Below, in pieces: positions 17,948-27,134 of a stretch of 64,000 bases of DNA (position 1 is its first letter; each line of letters opens with the position of its first letter). Location: contig NZ_JACXAI010000006.1 of the NCBI RefSeq assembly GCF_014773385.1, forward strand, positions 156,557 through 220,556. The letters are read 5' to 3'. A program made the translations under genes and the position numbers. Under the pieces are notes generated by a model, which was given only the letters and a program-made list of their open reading frames with translations, was not told the DNA's origin and did no database searches. The DNA is from Metabacillus arenae (GTDB lineage: Bacteria; Bacillota; Bacilli; Bacillales; Bacillaceae).

Positions 17948-18334
17948 ATGAAAATTATTCAGAGCATTGTAGTCAAACAAATCTTAACTGAACATAGCAA
18001 GCAGGAGCTGCAGGAAAACTTTATGCGAAAAAAGCAGCAGCTTGAACGAGAGTGCAATCAATTATATTTCCAATTGAAAAAGATTGAGAAAACGAAAAAT
18101 AATCAAACATTACGTTTACAATATAAAAAAGAAATTGAAAAAAGAAAAGAAAAGATAGAAATGGTTGATTTTCAGTTGGAGCAAGTACATACATTGCCTT
18201 TAGGAAGTGAACTTAAAGAGAAGGAAGTACAGGCCCTTATAGACATTCAAGTTGGAGACAAGTGGAGTGAAGTGTGTGACGAAAAAACCATTCTATTAAA
18301 AGATGGAATCATTGAAGAAATACGTTTGAGGTGA
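17948..18334 (+). CDS. ylqD: YlqD family protein, function unknown
   Basis: A 128-residue protein of the YlqD family, found between khpA and rimM in Bacillus; its role is not known to me. It is charged and largely helical, with a probable coiled coil over residues 17-75 (runs of Lys, Glu, Gln), followed by a small C-terminal part (VGDKWSEVCDEKTILLKDGIIEEIRL) that may be a beta domain. TGAGGGGGC precedes the ATG. rimM starts 8 bases after the stop. Confidence 0.85.
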   Translation: MKIIQSIVVKQILTEHSKQELQENFMRKKQQLERECNQLYFQLKKIEKTKNNQTLRLQYKKEIEKRKEKIEMVDFQLEQVHTLPLGSELKEKEVQALIDIQVGDKWSEVCDEKTILLKDGIIEEIRLR

Positions 18335-18342
18335 GCACTTAA

Positions 18343-18867
18343 ATGGAAGACCGCTGGTTTAATGTTGGAAAAATTGTCAATACTCATGGTATTCGAGGGG
18401 AAGTCAGAGTTATATCAAAAACAGATTTCCCTAATGAGCGTTATCGAGTTGGGAACACCCTATTTTTATTTTTTGCTGAAGGCAAAGAACCTCTCGAGGT
18501 AACCGTAGATTCTCACCGTAGGCATAAATCCTTCGATTTATTAACTTTTAAGGGATTTGAAAACATTAATGATGTAGAAAAATTTAAAGGATGTATGATC
18601 AAGATCCCAGAGCATTTTTTAGGGGAGCTTGATGAGGATGAATTTTATTTTCATGAAATTATCGGATGTAAGGCTTTTACTGCAGATGGGGAGGAAATTG
18701 GTACAATTAGAGAGATATTAACGCCGGGAGCGAATGATGTTTGGGTAATTAAACGCCGCGGTAAAAAGGATGCGTTAATTCCTTTTGTAAATGATTTTGT
18801 GAAAACGATTGATGTTAAGAATAAACAGGTAGTGATCGAGCCTATGGAAGGATTACTTGACGAATGA
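18343..18867 (+). CDS. rimM: 16S rRNA processing/ribosome maturation factor RimM
   Basis: RimM helps to assemble the head of the 30S subunit and binds S19. The 174-residue protein has the N-terminal beta-barrel ([17 protein letters not shown], residues 5-21) and a C-terminal PRC barrel (about 96-170, [23 protein letters not shown] ... [19 protein letters not shown]). The last four bases overlap trmD. Order ylqD-rimM-trmD-rplS is that of B. subtilis. Confidence 0.96.
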   Translation: MEDRWFNVGKIVNTHGIRGEVRVISKTDFPNERYRVGNTLFLFFAEGKEPLEVTVDSHRRHKSFDLLTFKGFENINDVEKFKGCMIKIPEHFLGELDEDEFYFHEIIGCKAFTADGEEIGTIREILTPGANDVWVIKRRGKKDALIPFVNDFVKTIDVKNKQVVIEPMEGLLDE

Positions 18868-19601
18868 AAATTGATTTTTTAACATTGTTTCCTGAAATGT
18901 TCGAAGGAGTATTAGGGTCTTCAATATTAAAAAAGGCACAAGAAAAAAATGCTGTTGAGTTTAATGTCACTAATTTTCGTGAGTTTTCCAGCAATAAGCA
19001 TCAAACGGTGGATGATTACCCTTATGGCGGAGGAGCTGGAATGGTCTTGACTCCTCAACCAATCTTTGATGCTGTCGGAAAGCTTAAAGAGACCTCAAAA
19101 GCCGCACCAAGAATTATCCTTGTTTGTCCGCAAGGAGAAAGATTTAATCAACGAAAGGCGGAAGAGCTTGCCGGGATTGATCATTTGATCTTTATTTGTG
19201 GTCATTATGAAGGATACGACGAACGAATAAGAGAACACCTGGTAACAGATGAAATATCAATCGGTGATTTCGTGTTAACCGGTGGTGAATTGCCTTCGAT
19301 GGTCATCGCAGACAGTGTTGTGAGACTGCTTCCTGGAGTATTAGGAAATGTCGATTCACCCCTGCAGGATTCTTACAGTTCAGGTTTCCTAGAACATCCG
19401 CATTATACTAGGCCCTCTGACTATAACGGAATGAAGGTTCCAGACGTATTATTATCAGGCAACCATCAGTTGATTGAAGAGTGGCGTCTGAAAGAATCTC
19501 TAAAACGGACCTGGCAAAGAAGACCTGATTTATTGGAGGCAAGAGAACTATCGGAAGATCAAAAAAAATGGCTTGAGCAATTGAAAAAAGAAGATGAGTA
19601 G
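18864..19601 (+). CDS. trmD: tRNA (guanine-N1)-methyltransferase TrmD
   Basis: TrmD methylates G37 of tRNAs and so prevents +1 frameshifting. The 245-residue SPOUT enzyme has FLTLFPEMF at the N-terminus, [13 protein letters not shown], and the knotted AdoMet site [10 protein letters not shown] (near 112-121) followed by [11 protein letters not shown]. It overlaps rimM by four bases (ATGA). A separate promoter for rplS begins at its stop codon. Confidence 0.97.
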   Translation: MKIDFLTLFPEMFEGVLGSSILKKAQEKNAVEFNVTNFREFSSNKHQTVDDYPYGGGAGMVLTPQPIFDAVGKLKETSKAAPRIILVCPQGERFNQRKAEELAGIDHLIFICGHYEGYDERIREHLVTDEISIGDFVLTGGELPSMVIADSVVRLLPGVLGNVDSPLQDSYSSGFLEHPHYTRPSDYNGMKVPDVLLSGNHQLIEEWRLKESLKRTWQRRPDLLEARELSEDQKKWLEQLKKEDE

Positions 19602-19603
19602 TA

Positions 19604-19632
19604 TTGCGAATGAACATTGATTATGGTATGAT
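19604..19632 (+). promoter_or_regulatory. SigA promoter of rplS
   Basis: TTGCGA (19604-19609) and TATGAT (19627-19632) with 17-bp spacing and TGG just before the -10. The ~100-base leader that follows (19640-19730) can form hairpins and lies where Bacillus has an L19 leader that is thought to control rplS; I cannot verify the fold. Confidence 0.72.
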
Positions 19633-19710
19633 ATTTTTTGTGGCTTAAGCAGGCTATGTCTGTTTGGACCTTAAAACGGTGTTCCGCTGCAATGATACAA
19701 AAAGCATTGA

Positions 19711-20085
<375 letters not shown>

Positions 20086-20098
20086 TAGTTTTAAAGAG

Positions 20099-20129
20099 GA
20101 GCTTGTTGATTCGAACAGGCTCTTTTTTT
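20099..20129 (+). terminator. Intrinsic terminator of rplS
   Basis: GAGCTTGTT (20099-20107) pairs with AACAGGCTC (20114-20122, one G-U), followed by seven T. Confidence 0.88.
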
Positions 20130-20175
20130 ATAGGTTCTGAAAGTTTAAGGTGATTAAAGTAATTAAAGTTAGCTA

Positions 20176-20306
20176 TATTCGTTCAGCTGCAACGCCTAGT
20201 CCGCATGAGGTCACCATTCAAGCTTCATAGAAAGGAAAAAGCCCTTTTCGGTGAAGCTCACCCGAGTGCTTGTTGCCGATGGACAAGCGCCACTGAGCTT
20301 TTCGTT
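20176..20306 (+). repeat. Dispersed intergenic element (CAGCTGCAACGCCTAG...GCTTTTCGTT family)
   Basis: It has the order CAGCTGCAACGCCTAG, AAAAAGCCCTTTTCGGTGAAGCTC, TGCTTGTTGCCGATGGACAAGCGC, GAGCTTTTCGTT. A shortened second 3' end, TGCTTGTCGCCAATGGAT ... AAGCTTTTCATTATA, is at 20627-20668. It occupies part of the 831-base gap between rplS and the signal peptidase gene. Confidence 0.65.
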
Positions 20307-20410
20307 CTAATATCAGAATTTATGGTATCTCATTTTTAGAGGTTTAACAGCAATATAAGTAACCATCACATAGTTATGTTGGTTTATGTCGAATAATCGA
20401 TATATTGAAA

Positions 20411-20485
20411 ATTTCGAAGATAAGTCTGCAGATTTCGGAGATAAATTTCAGATTTCGAAGATAAAGGGGAAAAATCGAAGATAAG
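20411..20485. repeat. Four imperfect ~20-bp tandem repeats (ATTTCGAAGATAA)
   Basis: ATTTCGAAGATAAG, ATTTCGGAGATAAA, ATTTCGAAGATAAA and AAATCGAAGATAAG begin at 20411, 20432, 20452 and 20472, a period of 20-21 bp. No gene overlaps them. The rest of the gap (20486-20916) holds a hairpin with AATTGG/CCAATT near 20768-20792 and nothing else I recognise. Confidence 0.8.
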
Positions 20486-20916
20486 TTGAACAATCGGTGG
20501 GTGATCAAGTGCAAATTTCTGTTTGTTATTGTATGAACAAACAGAAATCGATTGAAATATGGCCAAAATGAAGAGAAAAATCCTAAAAAAGAAATCAGCT
20601 TATTCGCTGATTTTATCAATCTTATGCTTGTCGCCAATGGATTTAGCACAACTAAGCTTTTCATTATAACTAAAATCAAGTTAAAATGAGAATAATTGAA
20701 GATAATAAGTGAAAAAGTCCTTATAAAAAAATGTTGCTCAAGTGTATAAGGCTCTGTTAAAGAAAGGAAATTGGGTGGGGCTCACCAATTGCATCTCATC
20801 CAGTCTCTATTCTCTAACCTCGGGAATATTATTTTGTATTATTAATAAAAAGTTTTCGAAAACAACCGAATTACTCAATTACTCAATCAAGCATCCTTGA
20901 AGCAGGTGACATGAAA

Positions 20917-21471
20917 ATGGCAAAACAGCAAAAAAATGAATTAATGGAATGGCTGAAGGCGATACTGGTTGCCATTGTTGTAGCTTCATTAATAAGAATC
21001 TTTTTATTTGCACCTATTGTGGTAGAAGGTGACTCAATGGAGCCGACTTTACATACAAAAGATCGAATGATAGTGAATAAAATTGGGAAAAGGCTTGGCA
21101 CAATTGACCGTTTTGATATCATTGTTTTCCATGCCTCACAAAATAGAGATTATATAAAGCGGGTGATTGGCTTGCCGGGGGATAAAATAGTCTATAAAGA
21201 CGACATCCTTTATGTAAATGGTGAACCGATTGAAGAGCCCTATTTAGAGGCGAATAAGGAAGAGTTAATAGGCAGCCCCCTTACAGAGTCGTTTACACTT
21301 CAAGAAATTACTGGAGAAAAAACGGTTCCTCAAGGACAGCTGTTTGTAATGGGTGATAATCGGAGATACAGTAAGGATAGCCGGCACATAGGGTTTATTC
21401 AAAAGGATCAAGTTGTCGGGGAAACAGCATTAGTTTATTGGCCATTATCAAAAATAAGGCTGATTAAGTAA
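20917..21471 (+). CDS. Type I signal peptidase (SipS/LepB-like)
   Basis: This membrane enzyme removes signal peptides from secreted proteins. From ATG 20917 it has 184 residues; GCAGGTGA is only two bases from the in-frame ATG at 20911 but at a good distance from 20917. One N-terminal membrane segment (about 13-34) is followed by an outside domain with the catalytic dyad Ser40 (EGDSMEPT) and Lys81 ([11 protein letters not shown]), and the conserved [16 protein letters not shown]. It is a short Gram-positive form of the SipS/SipT/SipU group. In B. subtilis rbgA follows rplS directly, so this gene is extra at this locus relative to that species; the same placement occurs in other Bacillus as far as I recall. 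Confidence 0.93.
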   Translation: MAKQQKNELMEWLKAILVAIVVASLIRIFLFAPIVVEGDSMEPTLHTKDRMIVNKIGKRLGTIDRFDIIVFHASQNRDYIKRVIGLPGDKIVYKDDILYVNGEPIEEPYLEANKEELIGSPLTESFTLQEITGEKTVPQGQLFVMGDNRRYSKDSRHIGFIQKDQVVGETALVYWPLSKIRLIK

Positions 21472-21488
21472 GAAAGCAGGTGGATTTT

Positions 21489-22331
21489 GTGACCATACAA
21501 TGGTTTCCTGGCCACATGGCCAAAGCAAGGCGCCAAGTGACAGAAAAATTGAAATTAATTGATATTGTTTTTGAATTAGTCGATGCTAGAATTCCGCTTT
21601 CTTCTCGAAATCCAATGATTGATGAGATTATTGGGCAAAAACCACGCCTTGTTTTATTGAACAAGGCAGATATGGCAGACCCCAAAAAAACCGATGAGTG
21701 GATTCGTTATTTTCAAAGCAACGGAACACATGCACTCGCAATAAACTCTCAATCTGGAACAGGACTAAAGGATATTGTAAATACAAGTAAAACAATTTTA
21801 AAGGACAAGCTTGAGCGCATGGCATCAAAAGGATTAAAACCTCGTGCGATTAGAGCATTGATTATCGGAATACCTAATGTTGGAAAGTCAACGCTGATCA
21901 ACCGTCTTGCCAAAAGGAATATTGCTAAAACTGGGGATCGTCCTGGAATAACCACTGCCCAACAATGGGTTAAAGTAGGAAATGAATTAGAATTATTAGA
22001 TACCCCAGGTATTTTATGGCCTAAGTTTGAGGATGAACAAGTAGGGTATAAGCTTGCCACAACAGGTGCAATTAAGGATGCGATTTTAAACTTGCAGGAT
22101 ATTGCTGTTTTTGCATTAGATTTTCTAAAGGAAAAATATCCTGATCAACTAAAAGACCGGTACGCCTTAGAGGAAATCCCCGATGAAATTGTCCCTTTGT
22201 TTGATGAGATCGGAAAGAAACGAGGGTGCTTCATGAGCGGGGGACACATCGACTATGATAAGACCTCTGAATTGATTATTAGAGATATCCGTTCTGAGAA
22301 GCTCGGCCGATTAACCTTTGAAAGACCATAA
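21489..22331 (+). CDS. rbgA: 50S assembly GTPase RbgA
   Basis: RbgA (YlqF) is needed for a late step in 50S subunit maturation. It is a circularly permuted GTPase: G4 NKAD (58-61) precedes G1 GIPNVGKS (127-134) and G3 DTPG (171-174). The N-terminus [14 protein letters not shown] holds the His9 thought to act in catalysis. I chose GTG 21489, as in B. subtilis, because CAGGTGG lies about 6 bases upstream; GTG 21480 would add three residues and sits inside that ribosome-binding site. The C-terminal ANTAR-like region ends at LGRLTFERP. Length 280. Confidence 0.96.
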   Translation: MTIQWFPGHMAKARRQVTEKLKLIDIVFELVDARIPLSSRNPMIDEIIGQKPRLVLLNKADMADPKKTDEWIRYFQSNGTHALAINSQSGTGLKDIVNTSKTILKDKLERMASKGLKPRAIRALIIGIPNVGKSTLINRLAKRNIAKTGDRPGITTAQQWVKVGNELELLDTPGILWPKFEDEQVGYKLATTGAIKDAILNLQDIAVFALDFLKEKYPDQLKDRYALEEIPDEIVPLFDEIGKKRGCFMSGGHIDYDKTSELIIRDIRSEKLGRLTFERP

Positions 22332-22381
22332 CCATTTGACAGAATACTGTTTCTAGAATTCAGTTACATACAGAAAAAAAC

Positions 22382-22421
22382 AAAGATAACACAAAGATTG
22401 TACCTTGTGTTATCTTTTTTC
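22382..22421 (+). terminator. Intrinsic terminator of rbgA
   Basis: A 13-bp perfect stem (AAAGATAACACAA at 22382-22394, its complement at 22405-22417) followed by TTT. Confidence 0.9.
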
Positions 22422-22445
22422 ACTAGAATACTCGTTTAAGCTTAT

Positions 22446-22562
22446 TAAAGCCGTACCAGAGCCAGTGTCTAACCCAATTCTAAAGTCTGCAAGTAAATCC
22501 CCAATAAGGAACTAAGGCTTGTCCTATGCTTACCAGAGACCCTTATAAGGCGGTTTGAGCTT
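22446..22562 (+). repeat. Degenerate dispersed intergenic element
   Basis: Weak likeness to the TAGCTCCAGCGCCTAG family (CCAGAGCCAGTGTCTAACCC at the 5' side, GAGCTTGTTCAGAATT at the 3' side). No gene is seen. Confidence is low because the middle cannot be matched by eye. Confidence 0.35.
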
Positions 22563-22596
22563 GTTCAGAATTATATAAGGTTAAAGGAGAAGTTCA

Positions 22597-23358
22597 ATGC
22601 CACTTTCAACAAAGGAAATTGAAAAGAAACTAGAGGAGATTTCATCACTGAATGATCCATTTATCTCAAAATATAAGAAAGATCACCGCAAAAGTGTTCA
22701 AACTCTCATACAAAAGTGGATTAGAAAATACGAGCGGGAAAAACAGCTAATCGAAGAATTTAATCAAATGCAGAAGTTTGAGAAACAAGCTAAAGCAGCT
22801 GGCTTTAACGTCATTGCTGGTATTGATGAAGTCGGAAGGGGACCGCTGGCAGGACCAGTAGTAGCTGCTGCTGTTGTTTTAGATGAATATTTTTTCCTTC
22901 CAGGTTTGACAGATTCCAAGAAGCTTTCATGGGAAAAACGTGAGGAATTTTACGATTTTATAATGGGAAATGCAAAGGCGGTTGGGATTGGGGTTGTTAC
23001 TTCTGAAGAAATTGACCAATTAAACATTTATGAGGCCACGAAAAAAGCTATGCTGGAGGCGATAACTTCTTTAAGCATAGAACCCGATTATTTACTGATA
23101 GATGCAATGAAACTTCCGATTAATACAAAGCAATCCTCCATCATAAAAGGGGATGCAAAAAGTATATCGATTGCTGCCAGCTCCTGTATCGCAAAAGTAA
23201 CGCGGGACAGAATGATGAAACAATATGCAGAAATATACCCGGAATATGGTCTGGAAAAACATATGGGTTACGGAACCAAGCAGCATTTGGAAGCGATAAA
23301 AAGCTATGGTGCTACTCCTATTCACCGAATGAGCTTTGCCCCGTTAAAACTTTCGTAA
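22597..23358 (+). CDS. rnhB: Ribonuclease HII
   Basis: RNase HII removes RNA from RNA-DNA hybrids, including single ribonucleotides in DNA. The 253-residue protein has an N-terminal extension of about 70 residues typical of Bacillus, then the catalytic core: GIDEVGRGPLAGPVV (Asp77, Glu78), LLIDAM (Asp169), and KVTRDRMM (Asp204). AAAGGAGAAG precedes the ATG. In B. subtilis ylqG and ylqH follow rnhB; here a terminator and then sucC follow instead. Confidence 0.97.
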   Translation: MPLSTKEIEKKLEEISSLNDPFISKYKKDHRKSVQTLIQKWIRKYEREKQLIEEFNQMQKFEKQAKAAGFNVIAGIDEVGRGPLAGPVVAAAVVLDEYFFLPGLTDSKKLSWEKREEFYDFIMGNAKAVGIGVVTSEEIDQLNIYEATKKAMLEAITSLSIEPDYLLIDAMKLPINTKQSSIIKGDAKSISIAASSCIAKVTRDRMMKQYAEIYPEYGLEKHMGYGTKQHLEAIKSYGATPIHRMSFAPLKLS

Positions 23359-23421
23359 ATTGCTGTGATTAAAAAATTGGAATTAGGAAGAGAATTTTTG
23401 TTTCTCCTTGAAAAGATATAA

Positions 23422-23455
23422 AGCAATCGACGGGACATCGATTGCTCTATATTTT
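23422..23455 (+). terminator. Intrinsic terminator of rnhB
   Basis: AGCAATCGA (23422-23430) pairs perfectly with TCGATTGCT (23438-23446), followed by CTATATTTT. The rest of the gap to 23650 is AT-rich with no gene. Confidence 0.75.
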
Positions 23456-23650
23456 CTACCTTTTATCTTATAAAAGGCAACAATCTTTTGAGATAGAATC
23501 AGAAATCAGCATTATCGCCAAGTTCTTCAAATTCCATCTATCATTTTCTATAAATGGAAAAAATTAATATTCCTAGAAAAATAAAAATAAAGAATTTTAT
23601 GAAGGATTTTACTATTTTACACAGAATACTAGACAAGGATTGAACTATTC

Positions 23651-23671
23651 TATAAAATGAAAGCGCAGTCT
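23651..23671 (+). promoter_or_regulatory. Candidate -10 box and overlapping CcpA (cre) site of sucCD
   Basis: TATAAA (23651-23656) is a likely -10; TAGACA at 23630-23635 is a possible but poorly spaced -35. TGAAAGCGCAGTCT (23658-23671) matches 11 of 14 positions of the palindromic CcpA site TGAAAGCGCTTTCA and lies where binding would block transcription. sucCD is known to be under carbon control in B. subtilis. Binding here is inferred. Confidence 0.55.
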
Positions 23672-23706
23672 ATATTTTGTTTGTACATATGTTAGGAGGA
23701 TGGCAA

Positions 23707-24867
23707 ATGAATATCCATGAGTATCAAGGAAAAGAGGTCCTCAGAAAATATGGGGTAGCTGTTCCGAATGGAAAAGTGGCTTTTTCAGTAGAGGAAGCGG
23801 TTAAAGCAGCTGAGGAGCTGGGAACAGAGGTAGTAGTTGTAAAAGCACAAATTCATGCCGGAGGACGAGGCAAAGCCGGCGGTGTAAAGGTAGCGAAGTC
23901 TAAGGAGGAAGTTCGTGCTTATGCGGATGAAATCTTGGGCAAAACTCTTGTTACACATCAGACAGGTCCTGAAGGTAAAGAAGTAAAACGTTTATTAATT
24001 GAAGAAGGCTGTGACATCAAGAAAGAATACTATATTGGTCTAGTTCTTGACCGCGCTACTTCTAAAGTGGTTTTAATGGCTTCAGAAGAAGGCGGTACCG
24101 AGATTGAAGAGGTTGCAGAGGAAACACCTGAAAAAATATTTAAGGAAGTAATTGATCCGGCTGTAGGTCTGCAAGCATTTCAGGCTCGAAGAATAGCTTT
24201 TAATATTAATATTCCAAAAGAATTAGTTGGCAAAGCTGTAAAATTTATGATGGGTTTATACAGTGCTTTTGTAGAAAAAGACTGTTCAATTGCTGAAATC
24301 AACCCGTTAGTTATAACTGGTGACGGAAATGTAATGGCGCTTGATGCAAAATTAAACTTTGATTCAAATGCTCTTTACCGCCAGAAGGATGTACTTGAAT
24401 ACCGTGATCTTGAAGAAGAAGATCCAAAAGAAATCGAAGCTTCAAAATATGATTTAAGCTACATTTCTCTTGATGGCAATATTGGTTGTATGGTAAATGG
24501 TGCAGGCCTTGCAATGGCTACTATGGATATTATTAAATACTATGGTGGAGATCCTGCCAACTTCCTGGATGTTGGGGGCGGCGCTACTGCTGAAAAAGTA
24601 ACAGAAGCATTTAAAATTATTTTATCTGATCAAAACGTTAAAGGCATATTCGTCAACATTTTTGGCGGAATCATGAAGTGTGATGTTATAGCTGAAGGTG
24701 TTGTAGAAGCAACGAAACAGGTAGGCTTAAAAATTCCGCTTGTTGTCCGTTTAGAGGGTACAAACGTTGATTTAGGTAAAAAGATTTTAGATGAATCTGG
24801 TCTTAACATCACATCTGCTGCATCCATGGCTGACGGTGCACAAAAAATCGTTTCATTAGTAGGTTAA
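23707..24867 (+). CDS. sucC: Succinyl-CoA synthetase, beta subunit
   Basis: SucC and SucD form the TCA-cycle enzyme that makes succinate and ATP or GTP from succinyl-CoA. I chose ATG 23707 ([26 protein letters not shown], 386 residues) because TTAGGAGGATGG sits just upstream; the frame is open 30 bases further. The N-terminal ATP-grasp domain ([16 protein letters not shown]) and the C-terminal CoA-ligase part ([32 protein letters not shown]) are present. sucD follows 18 bases later. Confidence 0.97.
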   Translation: MNIHEYQGKEVLRKYGVAVPNGKVAFSVEEAVKAAEELGTEVVVVKAQIHAGGRGKAGGVKVAKSKEEVRAYADEILGKTLVTHQTGPEGKEVKRLLIEEGCDIKKEYYIGLVLDRATSKVVLMASEEGGTEIEEVAEETPEKIFKEVIDPAVGLQAFQARRIAFNINIPKELVGKAVKFMMGLYSAFVEKDCSIAEINPLVITGDGNVMALDAKLNFDSNALYRQKDVLEYRDLEEEDPKEIEASKYDLSYISLDGNIGCMVNGAGLAMATMDIIKYYGGDPANFLDVGGGATAEKVTEAFKIILSDQNVKGIFVNIFGGIMKCDVIAEGVVEATKQVGLKIPLVVRLEGTNVDLGKKILDESGLNITSAASMADGAQKIVSLVG

Positions 24868-24885
24868 GAAAGGCAGGGGACTATA

Positions 24886-25788
24886 ATGAGTGTATTTGTT
24901 AATAAAGATACAAAAGTCATTGTACAAGGAATTACTGGCTCAACAGCACTATTTCATACAAAACAAATGCTGGAATATGGCACGAAGATTGTAGGCGGTG
25001 TAACACCTGGTAAAGGTGGAACAGAAGTTGAAGGTGTTCCTGTTTTCAACACAGTAGAAGATGCTGTTAAAGAAACAGGAGCAAATGCATCTGTTATTTA
25101 TGTTCCTGCAGCATTTGCAGCGGATGCTATTATGGAAGCAGTCGATGCTGAACTTGATCTTGTTATTTGTATTACTGAACATATTCCTGTGCTTGACATG
25201 GTGAATGTGAAAAAGTACATGCAGGGAAAGAAAACTCGCCTTGTGGGACCAAACTGTCCTGGTGTAATAACGCCTGAAGAATGTAAGATTGGAATTATGC
25301 CAGGCTATATTCATAAAAAAGGTCATGTAGGAGTTGTGTCACGCTCTGGAACATTGACTTATGAAGCAGTGCACCAATTATCTGAAGCTGGAATTGGTCA
25401 ATCAACAGCTGTTGGAATTGGCGGAGATCCTGTAAATGGAACGAACTTTATTGATGTACTTAAAGCATTTAATGAAGATTCTGAAACATATGCTGTCATT
25501 ATGATCGGCGAAATTGGCGGAACAGCTGAAGAAGAGGCAGCATTATGGATTAAAGAAAATATGACAAAACCAGTTGTAGGCTTCATCGGCGGTCAAACAG
25601 CTCCTCCGGGGAAGCGTATGGGCCATGCTGGTGCGATTATTTCCGGTGGAAAAGGTACAGCTGCTGAAAAGATCAAAACAATGAATGAGTGCGGAATAAA
25701 AGTGGCTGACACTCCATCTGTTATGGGAGAGACACTTATCTCTGTCCTGCAAGAAAAAGGCTTACTGGAGAAATGTAAAACTCACTAA
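24886..25788 (+). CDS. sucD: Succinyl-CoA synthetase, alpha subunit
   Basis: This subunit binds CoA and carries the phosphorylated His247 in [18 protein letters not shown]. The 300-residue protein starts with the Rossmann CoA-binding fold ([14 protein letters not shown]) and has the GPNCPGVI and SRSGTLTYE motifs. It is co-transcribed with sucC and ends at a strong terminator, so any CcpA control upstream of sucC covers both. Confidence 0.97.
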   Translation: MSVFVNKDTKVIVQGITGSTALFHTKQMLEYGTKIVGGVTPGKGGTEVEGVPVFNTVEDAVKETGANASVIYVPAAFAADAIMEAVDAELDLVICITEHIPVLDMVNVKKYMQGKKTRLVGPNCPGVITPEECKIGIMPGYIHKKGHVGVVSRSGTLTYEAVHQLSEAGIGQSTAVGIGGDPVNGTNFIDVLKAFNEDSETYAVIMIGEIGGTAEEEAALWIKENMTKPVVGFIGGQTAPPGKRMGHAGAIISGGKGTAAEKIKTMNECGIKVADTPSVMGETLISVLQEKGLLEKCKTH

Positions 25789-25820
25789 GAACTCTATAAA
25801 TCAAGAAACCTCAGGTGTAT

Positions 25821-25856
25821 ACCTATTTCCAGCTTAGGCTGGATTTAGGTTTTTTG
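25821..25856 (+). terminator. Intrinsic terminator of sucCD
   Basis: ACCTA-TT-TCCAGC pairs with GCTGGA-TT-TAGGT around a TTAG-like loop, followed by TTTTTT. Confidence 0.85.
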
Positions 25857-25884
25857 AGGTTAAAATGTCAATAAGGAGTAAATA

Positions 25885-26754
25885 ATGATAAGTACCGATA
25901 ATCAACTATTAACCTTAACCCATTGTCGTGGAATCACTCACAAAGGTATATTAAAGCTGCTAAGTATAGATCCCCTGTTAATTCACCTTTTTTCTATGAG
26001 AGAAATAGATTTTTACTTAAACGGAATCATCCCCAAAGATAACCTTCACCAATTTTATAATGACCTCCACACATTTAAACAAAGTGATTTATTCCATTCC
26101 TACAAAAAACAGGGAATAGAGATTGTTACCATCCATTCAAATATGTATCCTGCGCTTTTGAAACAAATATCTGATCCTCCTCCAGTGCTTTTCTGCAAAG
26201 GAAATATTTCACTTCTTCAGAACGAAAAATCCATAAGTATAGTAGGAACAAGGAATTCAACAGAATATGGTTTAAGAGCCGTAGAAAGTATCGTCCCAAA
26301 ATTAGTACAAGACGGTTGGACACTTATAAGTGGATTGGCTCTTGGAATCGATAAAAAGGTACATGAAGAAACGATTAAACAAAATGGAAAAACAATTGCA
26401 GTCATTGGAGGAGGGCTTCATCACATCTATCCGAAAGAAAACTTTTCTTTAGCTTCGAAAATCATGGACAGTCATTTGCTCCTATCTGAACACCCTCCTC
26501 AGGCCCCTCCTCAAAAATGGCATTTCCCAATGAGAAATCGAATAATTAGTGGTTTGAGTAAGGGAACTGTAGTCATTCAAGCAAAAGAAAAAAGCGGTTC
26601 TTTAATTACAGCTTATCAGGCTTTGGATCAAGGTAGGGAAGTGTTCGCAGTCCCAGGAGGAATCCATGATGAATACAGCAGAGGAACGAACCAGCTAATA
26701 AAAGAAGGCGCAAAAATGGTTGCTTCAGCAAAGGATATAATAGAAGAATTTTGA
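25885..26754 (+). CDS. dprA: DNA processing protein DprA
   Basis: DprA loads RecA on incoming single-stranded DNA in natural transformation. The 289-residue protein has a poorly conserved N-terminal helical region (about 1-80) and the Rossmann-like core: SISIVGTRNSTEYG, SGLALGIDKKVHEE, AVIGGGLHHIYPKEN, FPMRNRIISGLSKGTVVIQAKEKSGSLITA and VPGGIHDEYSRGTNQLIKEGA. AAGGAG precedes the ATG. The gene is intact, so this organism has kept at least this competence-linked function. It lies between sucD and topA as in B. subtilis. Confidence 0.95.
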   Translation: MISTDNQLLTLTHCRGITHKGILKLLSIDPLLIHLFSMREIDFYLNGIIPKDNLHQFYNDLHTFKQSDLFHSYKKQGIEIVTIHSNMYPALLKQISDPPPVLFCKGNISLLQNEKSISIVGTRNSTEYGLRAVESIVPKLVQDGWTLISGLALGIDKKVHEETIKQNGKTIAVIGGGLHHIYPKENFSLASKIMDSHLLLSEHPPQAPPQKWHFPMRNRIISGLSKGTVVIQAKEKSGSLITAYQALDQGREVFAVPGGIHDEYSRGTNQLIKEGAKMVASAKDIIEEF

Positions 26755-27134
26755 TTAGTTTATGAATGAAAATAGAAAAATCCGTTAATAACTGTTTGAC
26801 AAAATAGGATGTAATATTTAATAATAGTGGGGATTTATGAATTAAAACTTGAAAACAAAGATAATATTTATTTAAAGGTATAAATATAAACTCAAAATGA
26901 TATTAGTTTCCATTTTATTGATTTACATATAAAATGAAACTTTCAGGTAGTTGTCATTTCGGTAGCTACTTGTGTAAATTAATGATTATCATTTTTTCTA
27001 TTATATTCAGCTAATGCTGAGAATAAGGATCTAGAACTAGTTGGGTTTATATAAAATTCCCATTAAACCGGAAGACTGGATTAAATAGAAATAAAAGAAA
27101 AAGAGAGAGATTACCTCATGAGGGGGACATTTGA
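26755..27134. other. AT-rich gap before topA
   Basis: This 380-base gap has no gene I can support. It holds a Fur-box-like palindrome (26979-26995) and AAATGAAACTTTCAGGTAG (26935-26953), which resembles the first bases of the ~215-bp element but does not continue into it. GAGGGGGAC at 27120-27128 is the topA ribosome-binding site. Confidence 0.6.
26979..26995. promoter_or_regulatory. Fur-box-like palindrome, target unclear
   Basis: On the minus strand this reads AAAATGATAATCATTAA, which matches 15 of 19 positions of the classical Fur box GATAATGATAATCATTATC when flanks are included. No iron-uptake gene lies beside it; the next gene is topA, 140 bases away. Either topA or an unseen transcript is under Fur, or the match is by chance in AT-rich DNA. 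Confidence 0.45.

Noticed and set aside
20411..20485. CRISPR array
   Set aside because: Units are only ~13 bp with ~7-bp gaps, no cas genes are near, and the units are imperfect.
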